From Perlucidibaca piscinae DSM 21586 (GTDB taxonomy: Bacteria; Pseudomonadota; Gammaproteobacteria; Pseudomonadales; Moraxellaceae), in assembly GCF_000420045.1 (NCBI RefSeq), contig NZ_ATUE01000009.1, positions 1-64,000 on the forward strand: 64,000 bases of DNA, written 5' to 3'. The notes below the pieces were generated by a model, which was given only the letters and a program-made list of their open reading frames with translations, ran no database searches and was not told the DNA's origin. How positions within the stretch are numbered: position 1 is the stretch's first letter; each line of letters starts with the position of its first letter. Shown here in pieces: positions 16,927 through 26,165 of this stretch. Both the position numbers and the translations under genes were made by a program.

Positions 16927-19900
16927 CCCTGGGTGAGCTCTGCGTACGTCGGCCCGTGCTGGCGACGGTGCTCAACCTGCTGGTGATGCTGGCCGGCGTG
17001 ATGGCCTGGGATCGCCTTACCGTGCGCGAGTACCCCAACATCGACACGCCGGTGGTGACGGTGCAGACCGACTACCGGGGCGCCAGCGCCGCCATCATCG
17101 AGTCGACGGTCACCAAGGTGCTGGAGGACTCCCTGTCCGGCATCGAGGGCATCGACTTCATGACCTCGACCAGCCGCCAGGAAAGCAGCCAGATCACCCT
17201 GACCTTCAATCCGGAGCGCGACATCGACAGCGCCTCCAGCGATGTCCGTGACCGGGTCGCCCGGGTGCGCCAGCGCCTGCCGGAAGAGGTCGACGAGCCA
17301 CGCATCAGCAAGGCCGAGGCGGATGCCCAGCCCATCATGTGGCTGGCGCTGTCGTCGACGCGGCACAGTCCGCTGGCCATCAGCCAGGTTGCCGAACGCC
17401 AGATCAAGGATCGCCTGCAGAGCATTGCCGGGGTTTCCGACATCCGTATCAACGGCGAGCGCCGGCCGGCCATGCGCATCTGGCTGGATGCGCCACGTCT
17501 GGCGGCCCTCGCGCTGACGCCTGCCGATGTCGAGACCGCGTTGCGGGCGCAGAACCTCGAGGTGCCCTCGGGGCGGGTCGAGGGTGCGGAGCGCGAGTTC
17601 ACCGTGCTGGCGGAAACCGACCTCAACACCCCGGAGCAGTTCGCCGGCATCATTCTGCGTGACAGCGGCGGCTATCTGGTGCGCCTGGGCGATGTCGCGC
17701 GCATCGCGCTCGGCGCTGCCGACGAACGCCGCGCCACGCGCTACAACGGCCAGGATGGTGTCGGTCTCGGCGTCATCAAGCTGTCGACCGCGAATCCGCT
17801 GGAGGTGTCCAAGGGCGTGCGCGCCGCGATTCCCGACATCATCGCGCAGCTGCCCGAGGGCATGAACCTGACCCTGGCCTACGACTCCTCGGTGTTCATC
17901 GAGGAGTCCATTCAAAGCGTCGCCAGCACCCTCATCGAGGCCACCGTGCTGGTGGTGCTGGTGATCTTCCTGTTCCTGCGCAGCGCGCGCGCGACCCTGA
18001 TTCCGCTGCTGACCATTCCGGTCTCCCTGCTCGGCGCCATGGTCTTCATGCAGGCCTTCGGCTTCTCGCTCAACACCCTGACGCTGCTCGCCTTCGTGCT
18101 TGCCATCGGTCTGGTGGTGGACGATGCCATCGTGGTGCTGGAGAACATCTACCGGCACATCGAGGAGGGCTTGGCGCCGCTGCAGGCGGCGATCAAGGGC
18201 ATACGCGAGATCGCCTTCGCGGTGATTGCCATGACGCTGACGCTGGTGGCCGTGTTCGCGCCGCTGGCCTTCACCACCGGACGCACCGGCAAGCTGTTCA
18301 CCGAGTTCGCGCTGACCCTGGCGGCGGCGGTTCTGGTGTCGGGCTTCTGCGCGCTGACCCTGTCGCCGATGATGGCATCGCGGGTGCTGAAACCGGTCCA
18401 CGCGCAGCCACCGGCCTGGTCGCAGGCCATCGAGCGTTTTCTGGACGGTCTCTCGGCCGCCTACCGTCGCGCGCTGGATCGGGTGCTGCCACGGCAGGGT
18501 CTGGTCGCGGGCGTGGCGCTGGCCCTGCTGGGCCTGTCCGGCGTGGTCTACACCAGCCTGCCCAGCGAGCTGTCGCCCATCGAGGATCGCGGCATCATCA
18601 TTGCCGCCGGCTCGGCACCGGAAGGTGCCACGCCCGAGTATGTCGCGCGCTATGCCGGTCAGGTCGAGGGCATCATCCGCACCGTGCCGGAGTGGCGTTC
18701 CACCTTCATGGTGCGCGGCTTCCCGGACGAGTCGCGCTTCATGAGCTTCAACCGCTTCGTGCCCTGGGACGAGCGCGAGCGCAAGACCCAGGAGATGGCG
18801 CCGGCTCTGGGGGCGCGCCTGTCCGAGGTACCCGGCCTGCAGGTCGCGCCCATCCTGCCGCCGTCACTGGGGCAGAGCAACCGCAGCAGTCCGGTCGAGT
18901 TCGTGGTGCAGACCTCGGCCGGCTACGATGAGCTCAGCGACACCCTGAATGCCCTGATGGATCGTGCTGCCGACAACCCCGGCCTGGTCAATGTCAGCAG
19001 TGACCTCAAGCTCAACAAGCCGCAGCTCTCGGTGCGTCCGGATCGCGACAAGGCGGCGCTGCTGGGCATTGCGGTGTCAGACATCGCCCGGGTCCTGGAG
19101 TCCTACCTGGGCGGTCGCGCCGTCACCACCTTCAAGCTCGACGGCAACCAGTACGACGTGCTGGTGCAGATCGAGGATGCCCAGCGCGCCGAGCCCGGCC
19201 AGCTGGCCGACCTGTTCGTGCGTGCCCGTTCCGGCGAGATGGTGCCGCTGGCCAACGTGGTGTCGGTCGAGGAGAGCATCAGCCCGTCCTCGCTGGGGCA
19301 TTTCAACAAGCTGCGCAGCGCCACCCTGACGGCCAATCTCGCGCCAGGCTACTCGCAGGGCGAGGCCGTGGCGTTCATGGAGCAGGCCGCGCGTGAGCTC
19401 GGCAACCCGCGGGTGAGCACGGACTGGAGCGGGCCCACGCGCGAGTTCCTGGCTGCCAGCGGCACGCTGGCGCTGACCTTCGGTCTTGCGCTGGTGTTCA
19501 TCTTCCTGCTCCTGGCCGCGCAGTTCGAGAGCTTCCGCCACCCGCTGGTGATCCTGTTCACCGTGCCGCTGGCCATGCTGGGGGCGCTGCTGGCGCTCAC
19601 GTTCACGGGCGGCTCGCTCAACGTGTACAGCCAGATCGGTCTGGTCACCCTGGTCGGTCTCATCACCAAGCACGGCATCCTCATTGTCGAGTTCGCCAAC
19701 CAGCTGCGCGCGCGTGGCGAGAACGCGCTGGTGGCGGTGCGTGAAGCTGCCGTGCAGCGTCTGCGTCCTATCCTGATGACGGCGGCCACCATGGTGCTGG
19801 GCGCGCTGCCGCTGGCACTCGCCAGCGGAGCCGGTGCCGAGGCACGTCAGCCCATCGGCTGGGTGATCGTCGGCGGCATGACCGTGGGCACGCTGTTCAC

Positions 19901-20009
19901 GCTCTATGTGGTGCCGGCGGTGTATCTGCTGATTGCCGGTCGCGCACCGGTGCCTGTGTTGTCCGAGGCCGAGGAGGCTGCCCATGTCGCGCCCGTCCAA
20001 TCCCGCTGA
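16923..20009 (+). CDS. RND multidrug efflux permease (HAE-1/AcrB-like superfamily)
   Basis: 1028 residues with twelve membrane helices in the RND layout and two large periplasmic loops. The helix-4 proton-relay motif is in AIGLVVDDAIVVLENIYRHI with the paired Asp residues. It starts MTLGELCVRRPVLATVLN and has the family DYRGASAAIIES segment. Closest in style to the MexF/MdtB/MexI branches. It exports drugs or small toxic compounds with the adaptor encoded immediately upstream. The copper chaperones upstream do not make it a heavy-metal (CusA) pump: no Met-rich metal relay was noticed. Confidence 0.93.
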   Translation: MTLGELCVRRPVLATVLNLLVMLAGVMAWDRLTVREYPNIDTPVVTVQTDYRGASAAIIESTVTKVLEDSLSGIEGIDFMTSTSRQESSQITLTFNPERDIDSASSDVRDRVARVRQRLPEEVDEPRISKAEADAQPIMWLALSSTRHSPLAISQVAERQIKDRLQSIAGVSDIRINGERRPAMRIWLDAPRLAALALTPADVETALRAQNLEVPSGRVEGAEREFTVLAETDLNTPEQFAGIILRDSGGYLVRLGDVARIALGAADERRATRYNGQDGVGLGVIKLSTANPLEVSKGVRAAIPDIIAQLPEGMNLTLAYDSSVFIEESIQSVASTLIEATVLVVLVIFLFLRSARATLIPLLTIPVSLLGAMVFMQAFGFSLNTLTLLAFVLAIGLVVDDAIVVLENIYRHIEEGLAPLQAAIKGIREIAFAVIAMTLTLVAVFAPLAFTTGRTGKLFTEFALTLAAAVLVSGFCALTLSPMMASRVLKPVHAQPPAWSQAIERFLDGLSAAYRRALDRVLPRQGLVAGVALALLGLSGVVYTSLPSELSPIEDRGIIIAAGSAPEGATPEYVARYAGQVEGIIRTVPEWRSTFMVRGFPDESRFMSFNRFVPWDERERKTQEMAPALGARLSEVPGLQVAPILPPSLGQSNRSSPVEFVVQTSAGYDELSDTLNALMDRAADNPGLVNVSSDLKLNKPQLSVRPDRDKAALLGIAVSDIARVLESYLGGRAVTTFKLDGNQYDVLVQIEDAQRAEPGQLADLFVRARSGEMVPLANVVSVEESISPSSLGHFNKLRSATLTANLAPGYSQGEAVAFMEQAARELGNPRVSTDWSGPTREFLAASGTLALTFGLALVFIFLLLAAQFESFRHPLVILFTVPLAMLGALLALTFTGGSLNVYSQIGLVTLVGLITKHGILIVEFANQLRARGENALVAVREAAVQRLRPILMTAATMVLGALPLALASGAGAEARQPIGWVIVGGMTVGTLFTLYVVPAVYLLIAGRAPVPVLSEAEEAAHVAPVQSR

Positions 20010-21090
20010 AGCCCTGCTGCGCAGCATGCGCGTGACCCAGGGGCTGCTGGCGCGTCCGCAGGTGGCGCGCCCCGGCAATGACCATTGGGATGGTCACCAC
20101 TTCCGCAATCCCGGCACGCATACCGGACATGGCGTGAAGGCGGCCCTGCGCTGGATGGCGACCCGGCAGCCGGCGCCCTGGCCGCAATGGCGTTCGGACG
20201 GTCTGGATGCACGGCCGCAGGTGCGGCTGAGCGAGTCGCTGCAGGACTGGCGGGTGACCTTCGTCAACCATGCCACCGTGCTGCTGCAGATCGGTCCCTG
20301 GAACCTGCTTACCGATCCGGTCTGGTCGACCCGCTGCAGTCCGCTCAGCATGGCCGGTCCGCGGCGCGTCTGCCGGCCGGGCGTGGCGCTGCCCCATCTG
20401 CCACCCATCCATGCCGTGCTCCTCAGTCATGACCACTACGATCATCTCGACATCCGCACCCTGATCTGGATCTCGCGGCGTGACCAGCCGCTGATCGTCA
20501 CCGGGCTGGGCGTGGGCTCGCTGCTGCGTGCCAACGGCATCACGCGCGTAGCCGAGTGCGACTGGTGGGAGTCCGTGAGCCTGGGCGACCTGCAGCTGCA
20601 TTTCGTGCCGGCGCAGCATTTCTCGGGGCGGGGCGCGCGTGATCGTGACCGCACACTCTGGGGCGGACTGGCCGTGACCTGCTCCGGCGGTACCGCATTC
20701 TTTGCCGGTGATACCGGTTACGGCCCGCACTTTGCCGCCATTCGCGAGCGTCTCGGCACGCCCAGGCTGGCACTGTTGCCGATTGGCGCCTACGAGCCTC
20801 GCTGGTTCATGGCGCCGGTGCACATGAATCCTGACGATGCCGTGCGCGCTCATCGCGATCTGGGGGCACGGCAGACACTGGGCATTCACTTCAACACCTT
20901 CCAGCTCACCGATGAGCCGGTGGATGCCCCGGAGCGTGAGCTGCTCGCGGCCCTGCATGCGCATCATGTCGAGCCGGGTCGCTTCGTGGTGCTGCCCGAA
21001 GGCGGGGAGATGGATGTGCAGATGTGCGCGAACGTGCCGGCGTCGGCTCAGCTGGTCGGTGAGAACCAGGCCGACATGGCCGCTTCCTGA
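19984..21090 (+). CDS. Metallo-beta-lactamase-fold hydrolase, NAPE-PLD/UlaG-like
   Basis: 368 residues. The zinc motif HxHxDH is LLSHDHYDHLD near residue 147; further metal ligands are in FFAGDTGYGP and GIHFNTF. The N-terminal HHFRNPG and the NHATVLLQIGPWNLLTDPVWS segment are typical of the NAPE-phospholipase-D-like family, suggesting phospholipid or lactone hydrolysis; the true substrate is unknown. Start at 19984 has GAGGAGG about 6 bases upstream and overlaps the pump gene by 26 bases. Its 3' end overlaps the convergent M14 peptidase gene by 43 bases. Confidence 0.85.
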   Translation: MSRPSNPAEALLRSMRVTQGLLARPQVARPGNDHWDGHHFRNPGTHTGHGVKAALRWMATRQPAPWPQWRSDGLDARPQVRLSESLQDWRVTFVNHATVLLQIGPWNLLTDPVWSTRCSPLSMAGPRRVCRPGVALPHLPPIHAVLLSHDHYDHLDIRTLIWISRRDQPLIVTGLGVGSLLRANGITRVAECDWWESVSLGDLQLHFVPAQHFSGRGARDRDRTLWGGLAVTCSGGTAFFAGDTGYGPHFAAIRERLGTPRLALLPIGAYEPRWFMAPVHMNPDDAVRAHRDLGARQTLGIHFNTFQLTDEPVDAPERELLAALHAHHVEPGRFVVLPEGGEMDVQMCANVPASAQLVGENQADMAAS

Positions 21091-22076
21091 GCCGCTGCGC
21101 GGCGGGCGCCCACGGGTTGCCAGCGCTCCCAGGACACGGCTGCCTGCTGCAGGAAATCAAACAGCGTCATGTGGCGACGCAGCACGCGCTCGTGGCGATG
21201 CGGCAGCAGCGGATTGAACAGGCCGAGCGGGTCGAGCAGCTGACGCGGGTTCTTCTTCATCCACAGCCAGGAGCCCATCTCCAGGGTCAGCGGCAGGAAG
21301 GGCGGATGTCCCTGCTCGCGCGCCTCCTCATAGAGAAAGTCCCAGAGGTCGCCGTGCGTGGTGTAGCTCAGGCACTGCGGTTCCATCAGGTAGAAGCTGT
21401 GGTTGGGGTAGGTGCGCTGGAACAGGTCGCGCAGAGACCAGATCTCGGCCAGATGGGCCAGCGGCGTCTTGCGGCCGGCATAGGGAAACCACAGGCGGTC
21501 ACGGAAACCGAAGCCGGAATGGCAGTCGATGCTGATGGCCACGCGGTGGCTGAACAGGCGCTGACGCACCACCCGGTACAGCGCCTCCGCTTCCGGCTGC
21601 AACACGCCGCCGGCGGGGCCCCGGTACCAGGGCAGGGCAGGGCTCAGGCGCTGGCCGCCGAGTGGCCAGGGCGCCTCCACCTCGGCATCGATGTCGGCAT
21701 GGCGCATCAGGTCGACACCGGCCGGATTGGCCCGCGTGCCCTTGAGAAAGCCGCCGGGATTGACGATGGGCATGAACACCAGGCGGATGCGGCGCAGCTG
21801 CTCGTGCAGCGTGGCGTCCCACGACAGGCGCTCGACCAGGTGACTGAGGTAGGCGATCAGCACCTGGCTGCCGATGCGCTCGACGCCATGCACGCCGCCA
21901 AAGAAGCCCACGGCCGGCACGCTGGGGCTGCGGTTGCCCAGCGACAGGCACCAGACCGGCAGGCGGTGACCGTCGGCGTCGACATGGGTGACCACGTCGC
22001 ACATGACATGGGCGCCAGCGCGGTCGATCAGGGCATCCAGCGCCAACAATTCCGGGTTGTTGGCGAGGCGGCTCAT
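21048..22076 (-). CDS. M14-family zinc carboxypeptidase
   Basis: 342 residues, no signal peptide. The zinc site is HxxE in FFGGVHGVERIG (about residue 64) plus the His of SIDCHSGFGF, and the catalytic Glu is in LTLEMGSW. Such cytosolic M14 enzymes act on peptides, including murein peptides (MpaA-like) or small amidated substrates; which one cannot be told. It begins with a 4-base overlap (ATGA) after corA, so the two are translationally coupled. Confidence 0.82.
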   Translation of the reverse strand: MSRLANNPELLALDALIDRAGAHVMCDVVTHVDADGHRLPVWCLSLGNRSPSVPAVGFFGGVHGVERIGSQVLIAYLSHLVERLSWDATLHEQLRRIRLVFMPIVNPGGFLKGTRANPAGVDLMRHADIDAEVEAPWPLGGQRLSPALPWYRGPAGGVLQPEAEALYRVVRQRLFSHRVAISIDCHSGFGFRDRLWFPYAGRKTPLAHLAEIWSLRDLFQRTYPNHSFYLMEPQCLSYTTHGDLWDFLYEEAREQGHPPFLPLTLEMGSWLWMKKNPRQLLDPLGLFNPLLPHRHERVLRRHMTLFDFLQQAAVSWERWQPVGARRAAAQEAAMSAWFSPTS

Positions 22077-23023
22077 AACCAGTTGCGGCGCTTGAAGTAG
22101 AGGAAGGGCGTCACCGCCGACAGCACCATCAGGCCGATGGCGAAGGGGTAGCCGCCGGACCAGTCGAGCTCTGGCATGAAACGGAAGTTCATGCCGTAGA
22201 TGCTGGCGATCATGGTCGGCGGCAGGAACACCACCGAGGCCACCGAGAAGATCTTGATGATCTTGTTCTGGTTGACGTTGATGAAGCCGAGCGTGGTGTC
22301 GAGCAGGAACTTGATCTTGTCGAACAGGAACGAGGTGTGCGCGATCAGGGACTCGGAGTCGCGGATGATGTCGCGCAGGCGTTCGCTGAGCTCGGCGTTG
22401 AGCATGCCCGAGCGCAGCAGCAGGTAGAGCATGCGCTGCAGGTCGACCATGGAGATACGCACCTTGCCGATGATGTCTTCCTGTTGCGCGATCTCGGTCA
22501 GCAGCGACTCCATGTCGTCGGTCTCGGCATTGCCGAGCACCTGGCTGCTGGTGACCTCGAGATCGGCGGCGACGCGCTCGATCATGTCGGCGAGGTTCTC
22601 CACCTTGGTCTCGAACAGGCCGATCAGGATGGACTTCGGATTGCTGACGTTGACCAGACCTTTGCGCGCGCGCAGGCGGAACAGGCGGAAGGCGGCCAGC
22701 TCCTCCTCGCGCAGGGTGAACAGGCGATCGCCGTTGAACACGAAGGCGGCCGAGATGTTGGCCGAGGTCTGGTCGGCGTAGTTCAGGAAGTAGGAGCTGA
22801 TGTGCAGGCCGTCATCATTTTCGTAGAAGCGCGAGGTCGCCTCGATCTCGTAGAGATCGTCGATGCTTGGCAGCTCCTGCCGGTAGGCCGTGCGCACCCA
22901 TTCGCGTTCCTCGTCCGTGGGGTTGATCAGGTCAACCCAGAGAATGTCCTGGACCAGGTCTTCGGCGGCATTGATGGCCACGGGTTCGAGCAAACCCTTG
23001 TTGAGGGTGAAGGCCATCAGCAT
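22073..23023 (-). CDS. corA: Magnesium/cobalt transporter CorA
   Basis: 316 residues, the same length as E. coli CorA. A large N-terminal cytoplasmic funnel domain is followed by two C-terminal membrane helices with the selectivity motif GMN (IASIYGMNFRFMPEL) between them, and a basic C-terminus (KRRNWL). It forms a pentameric channel for Mg2+ uptake. The start at 23023 (MLMAFTLNKG) matches the family N-terminus and has GGGAG upstream; an alternative start lies two codons in. Operon with the M14 peptidase. Confidence 0.95.
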   Translation of the reverse strand: MLMAFTLNKGLLEPVAINAAEDLVQDILWVDLINPTDEEREWVRTAYRQELPSIDDLYEIEATSRFYENDDGLHISSYFLNYADQTSANISAAFVFNGDRLFTLREEELAAFRLFRLRARKGLVNVSNPKSILIGLFETKVENLADMIERVAADLEVTSSQVLGNAETDDMESLLTEIAQQEDIIGKVRISMVDLQRMLYLLLRSGMLNAELSERLRDIIRDSESLIAHTSFLFDKIKFLLDTTLGFINVNQNKIIKIFSVASVVFLPPTMIASIYGMNFRFMPELDWSGGYPFAIGLMVLSAVTPFLYFKRRNWL

Positions 23024-23121
23024 GGCGAGAACATCTCCCGAGTGGTGACCGCATTCTAGCAATGCCTTGCGCGCGGCAGCCACCCGCCTGAGCATCCCCG
23101 GACAAAGAAATAGGTCGTGGC

Positions 23122-23904
23122 TCAAGGCGGCAGCGTGCGCGCCACAACCAGCGCCCGGACCTCGCCTGCGCCGGCCTCCGTGAGCACGCGAGCAAGCGCC
23201 GACAGGGTGGCTCCGGTAGTCAACACGTCGTCGATGACAAGCACGTTGCATCCCTGCAATGGCGGGCCCTGCCAGCTGAAGGCATCGGCCAGGTTGGCTT
23301 CGCGTTGCGCCGGCGACAAGGTTTTCTGCATTGCCGTGACGCGCCGGCGCTGCAGGCTGTCGGGCTGGTAACGCATGTGCTGACGGGTGGCCACGTCGCG
23401 TGCCAGCAGTGCCGCCTGGTTGTAGCCACGTTCACGCAGGCGTTGCGTGTGCACCGGCACCGGCACGACCAGGCTGTCCTGCCAGTCGGGCGGCAGGCGC
23501 GCGGCCAGCAGCTCTCCCAGTGCATCGGCAAGCGTCAGCCGGCCCTGGTACTTGAAGGCGGCGATCAGGGCATCGACCGGAAACTCGTAGCGAAACACGG
23601 CGGCCGCCTGCCAGGGTGGCGGATCGCGCTGGCACTCGCCGCAGCAGCGCGTGTTCACGGGTGTCTCTTCATGTTCAGGCAGGGGCAGGGCGCAGCGGCG
23701 GCAGCTGTCGTCCAGCCAGGGCAGATCATTCAGGCAGGCCGGGCACAGGCAGCGATCCAGGCAGCGTCCGCCACAAAGAAGGCAGTGGCTGGCTCGAACA
23801 TTGTCAACCATGGCCTTGATCATGAGTTGACGATAGCGTGCCAGCCTCGCCAGAATCGGCCATTGCCGGCGCGGTGCCGGTCTTTCTGCAGGATGCCTGT
23901 CCAT
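23122..23904 (-). CDS. comF: ComF-family phosphoribosyltransferase-like competence protein
   Basis: 260 residues. N-terminal zinc-ribbon-like Cys pairs (CLLCGG, CLCPACL, CRRC, CCGEC), then a type I PRTase domain with LVVPVPVHTQRLRERGYNQA and the PRPP loop VLVIDDVLTTGATL. ComF homologues help take up transforming DNA (inner-membrane step). The start at 23904 has GGAG 9 bases upstream but overlaps the bioB start codon by 2 bases head to head; an internal ATG at 23823 lacks a ribosome site but would leave a promoter gap. Confidence 0.88.
   Translation of the reverse strand: MDRHPAERPAPRRQWPILARLARYRQLMIKAMVDNVRASHCLLCGGRCLDRCLCPACLNDLPWLDDSCRRCALPLPEHEETPVNTRCCGECQRDPPPWQAAAVFRYEFPVDALIAAFKYQGRLTLADALGELLAARLPPDWQDSLVVPVPVHTQRLRERGYNQAALLARDVATRQHMRYQPDSLQRRRVTAMQKTLSPAQREANLADAFSWQGPPLQGCNVLVIDDVLTTGATLSALARVLTEAGAGEVRALVVARTLPP
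23827..23856 (+). promoter_or_regulatory. Candidate bioB promoter
   Basis: TTGACG at 23827-23832 and CAGAAT at 23851-23856 with an 18-base spacer, 47 bases before the bioB start. It lies inside the 5' end of comF if comF starts at 23904. No BirA-type operator palindrome was recognised. Confidence 0.4.
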
Positions 23905-24949
23905 GTCCCAGTTCTCCGGCGTGGTGCGTACCGACTGGACGCGCCCGGAAGTGCGCGCCCTCTTCGAGTTGCCCTTCAATGACCTGCTGTTCCGGGCCCA
24001 GCAGGTGCATCGCCAGCATTTCGATGCCAATGCCGTGCAGGTCAGCACGCTGCTGTCGATCAAGACCGGCGCCTGCCCCGAGGACTGCAAGTACTGTTCG
24101 CAGTCCGGGCACTACGACACCGGCCTCGACAAGGAAAAGCTGCTCGCTATAGAGAAGGTAGTCGAGGAAGCCAGGAACGCTAGGGAAAAGGGCGCCTCGC
24201 GCTTCTGCATGGGCGCGGCCTGGCGCAGCCCGCGCGAAAAGGACATGCCCTACGTGCTGGAGATGGTGAAGCGCGTGAAGGCGCTGGGCCTGGAGACGTG
24301 CATGACGCTGGGCATGCTCGACGGCGGCCAGGCGCAGCAGCTCGCCGAGGCCGGTCTGGACTATTACAACCACAACCTCGACACCAGCCCCGAGCACTAC
24401 AACCAGATCATCACCACGCGCAGCTACCAGGACCGTCTGGACACGCTGGCGCATGTGCGTGATGCCGGCATGAAGGTCTGTGCCGGTGGCATCGTCGGTC
24501 TTGGCGAGTCACGCGAGGATCGCGTCGGCCTGCTCACCCAGCTGGCCACGCTGCCGGCGCACCCGGACTCGGTGCCGATCAACCAGCTGGTGAAGATTGC
24601 CGGCACACCGCTGGGCGAGGTCGACGACCTGGATCCCTTCGAGTTCGTGCGCACCATCGCGGTCGCCCGCATCCTGATGCCGCGCAGCATGGTGCGTCTG
24701 TCCGCCGGTCGCGAGCAGATGCCCGAGTCGCTGCAGGCGCTGTGCTTCCTCGCCGGTGCCAACTCCATCTTCTATGGCGAGAAGCTGCTGACCACGGCAA
24801 ACCCCGAGGCCGAGGCCGACCGTCGCCTGTTCCAGCGTCTCGGCATCCATCCGCGCGAGGAGCAGACGGTGTTCGAGCCGACGCTTGCGGCTGCGCCGGT
24901 CAACCGTCCTGCCTCGCTGTGGCGTGATGCCATGGCCACGGCCGGCTGA
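23903..24949 (+). CDS. bioB: Biotin synthase
   Basis: 348-residue radical SAM enzyme that inserts sulfur into dethiobiotin, the last step of biotin synthesis. The 4Fe-4S CxxxCxxC is in TGACPEDCKYCSQS (about residues 56-63); the second-cluster region includes RFCMGAAWR, LETCMTLGML and YYNHNLDTSPE. First gene of bioBFHCD, with only 16 bases before bioF. Biotin made here loads AccB, encoded at 46.5-46.9 kb. Confidence 0.97.
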   Translation: MSQFSGVVRTDWTRPEVRALFELPFNDLLFRAQQVHRQHFDANAVQVSTLLSIKTGACPEDCKYCSQSGHYDTGLDKEKLLAIEKVVEEARNAREKGASRFCMGAAWRSPREKDMPYVLEMVKRVKALGLETCMTLGMLDGGQAQQLAEAGLDYYNHNLDTSPEHYNQIITTRSYQDRLDTLAHVRDAGMKVCAGGIVGLGESREDRVGLLTQLATLPAHPDSVPINQLVKIAGTPLGEVDDLDPFEFVRTIAVARILMPRSMVRLSAGREQMPESLQALCFLAGANSIFYGEKLLTTANPEAEADRRLFQRLGIHPREEQTVFEPTLAAAPVNRPASLWRDAMATAG

Positions 24950-24965
24950 CGCGACCGGACTGCAC

Positions 24966-26165
24966 ATGAGTCTGCCATCCGCCTGGGCACAGTGGGCCGA
25001 CGCCGTCATCGCCGAGCGCACGGCTGCCGGCCTGCTGCGCCGTTACCAGACCCTGGCGTCGCCGCAGGGGGCCCGGGTGCTGCGTGACGGGCGCTGGCTG
25101 CTGAACTTCTGCAGCAACGACTACCTCGGCCTCGCTGCAGATGCGCGCTTGCGCAGCGCCCTGCAGCAGGCGGTTGCCGATACCGGCGTGGGTGCCGGCG
25201 CGTCGGCGCTGGTGTGCGGGCATCACCACGCCCATGATGCCCTTGCCGAAGCCTTGGCGGACTGGCTGGGTGTCGAGTTGGTGCTGCTGTTCGGCAATGG
25301 CTACCTGGCCAATCTCGGCGTCCTGCAGGGCCTGGCCGGACGTGACGACGCGATCTTCCAGGATCGTCTCAACCATGCCTCGCTGCTGGATGGCGGCCTG
25401 GCGTCGGGTGCCGCGCACCAGCGCTACCGTCATGCTGACGTGGATGATCTGCAGGCACGTCTGCACCGCACGCCGGCGCGCCGCCGTCTTGTCGTCAGTG
25501 ATGGCGTGTTCAGCATGGATGGCGACATCGCGCCGTTGCCCGACCTGTTGCGGCTGGCACAGACGCACGAAGCCTTGCTGGTGCTGGACGAGGCCCATGC
25601 CTTCGGCGTGCTTGGCGAGCAGGGGCGCGGCAGCGTCAGCCACTTCGGGCTGGCGGCGGATGCCGTGCCTCTGCGCGTCGGCACCTTGGGCAAGGCCTTT
25701 GGTGTCTACGGTGCCTTCGTGGCCGGGCCGCGCGCATTGCTTGCGGCGCTGCAGCAGCTGGCGCGGCCGGGCATCTACACCACCGCCTTGCCGCCGGCGC
25801 TGGCCATGACCACGCTGACTGCACTGCAACTGGTGCGCGACGAGGACTGGCGACGCCAGCATCTGCAGAATCTGGTGCAGCGCCTGCGTGCCGGTCTGCT
25901 GGCCCAGGGCTGGACGCTGATGGCCAGCGACACCCCCATCCAGCCGGTGCTGCTGGGCTCTGCCGAGCGCGCGCTGGCGGTCAGCCAGGCCCTCGCGGAG
26001 CGCGCCATCTGGGTCGCGGCAATCCGTCCCCCCACCGTGCCCGCCGGTACCGCACGCCTGCGTCTGACGCTGACCGCAACGCACACCGATGCTGATGTCG
26101 ACGCACTGCTCGATGCCATGGCGCAGCTGGCGCCAGCCCATGCCTGCCTGGAGGATGTTGCGTGA
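24966..26165 (+). CDS. bioF: 8-amino-7-oxononanoate synthase
   Basis: 399 residues, fold-type I PLP enzyme condensing pimeloyl-ACP/CoA with alanine. The N-terminal LNFCSNDYLGLA, GAGASALVCGHHHAH, the Asp in VLDEAHAFGVLGEQGRG and the PLP lysine in RVGTLGKAFGVYGAF are all present. Start at 24966 (MSLPSAWAQW) is chosen on family length. Its stop overlaps the GTG start of bioH. Confidence 0.95.
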   Translation: MSLPSAWAQWADAVIAERTAAGLLRRYQTLASPQGARVLRDGRWLLNFCSNDYLGLAADARLRSALQQAVADTGVGAGASALVCGHHHAHDALAEALADWLGVELVLLFGNGYLANLGVLQGLAGRDDAIFQDRLNHASLLDGGLASGAAHQRYRHADVDDLQARLHRTPARRRLVVSDGVFSMDGDIAPLPDLLRLAQTHEALLVLDEAHAFGVLGEQGRGSVSHFGLAADAVPLRVGTLGKAFGVYGAFVAGPRALLAALQQLARPGIYTTALPPALAMTTLTALQLVRDEDWRRQHLQNLVQRLRAGLLAQGWTLMASDTPIQPVLLGSAERALAVSQALAERAIWVAAIRPPTVPAGTARLRLTLTATHTDADVDALLDAMAQLAPAHACLEDVA

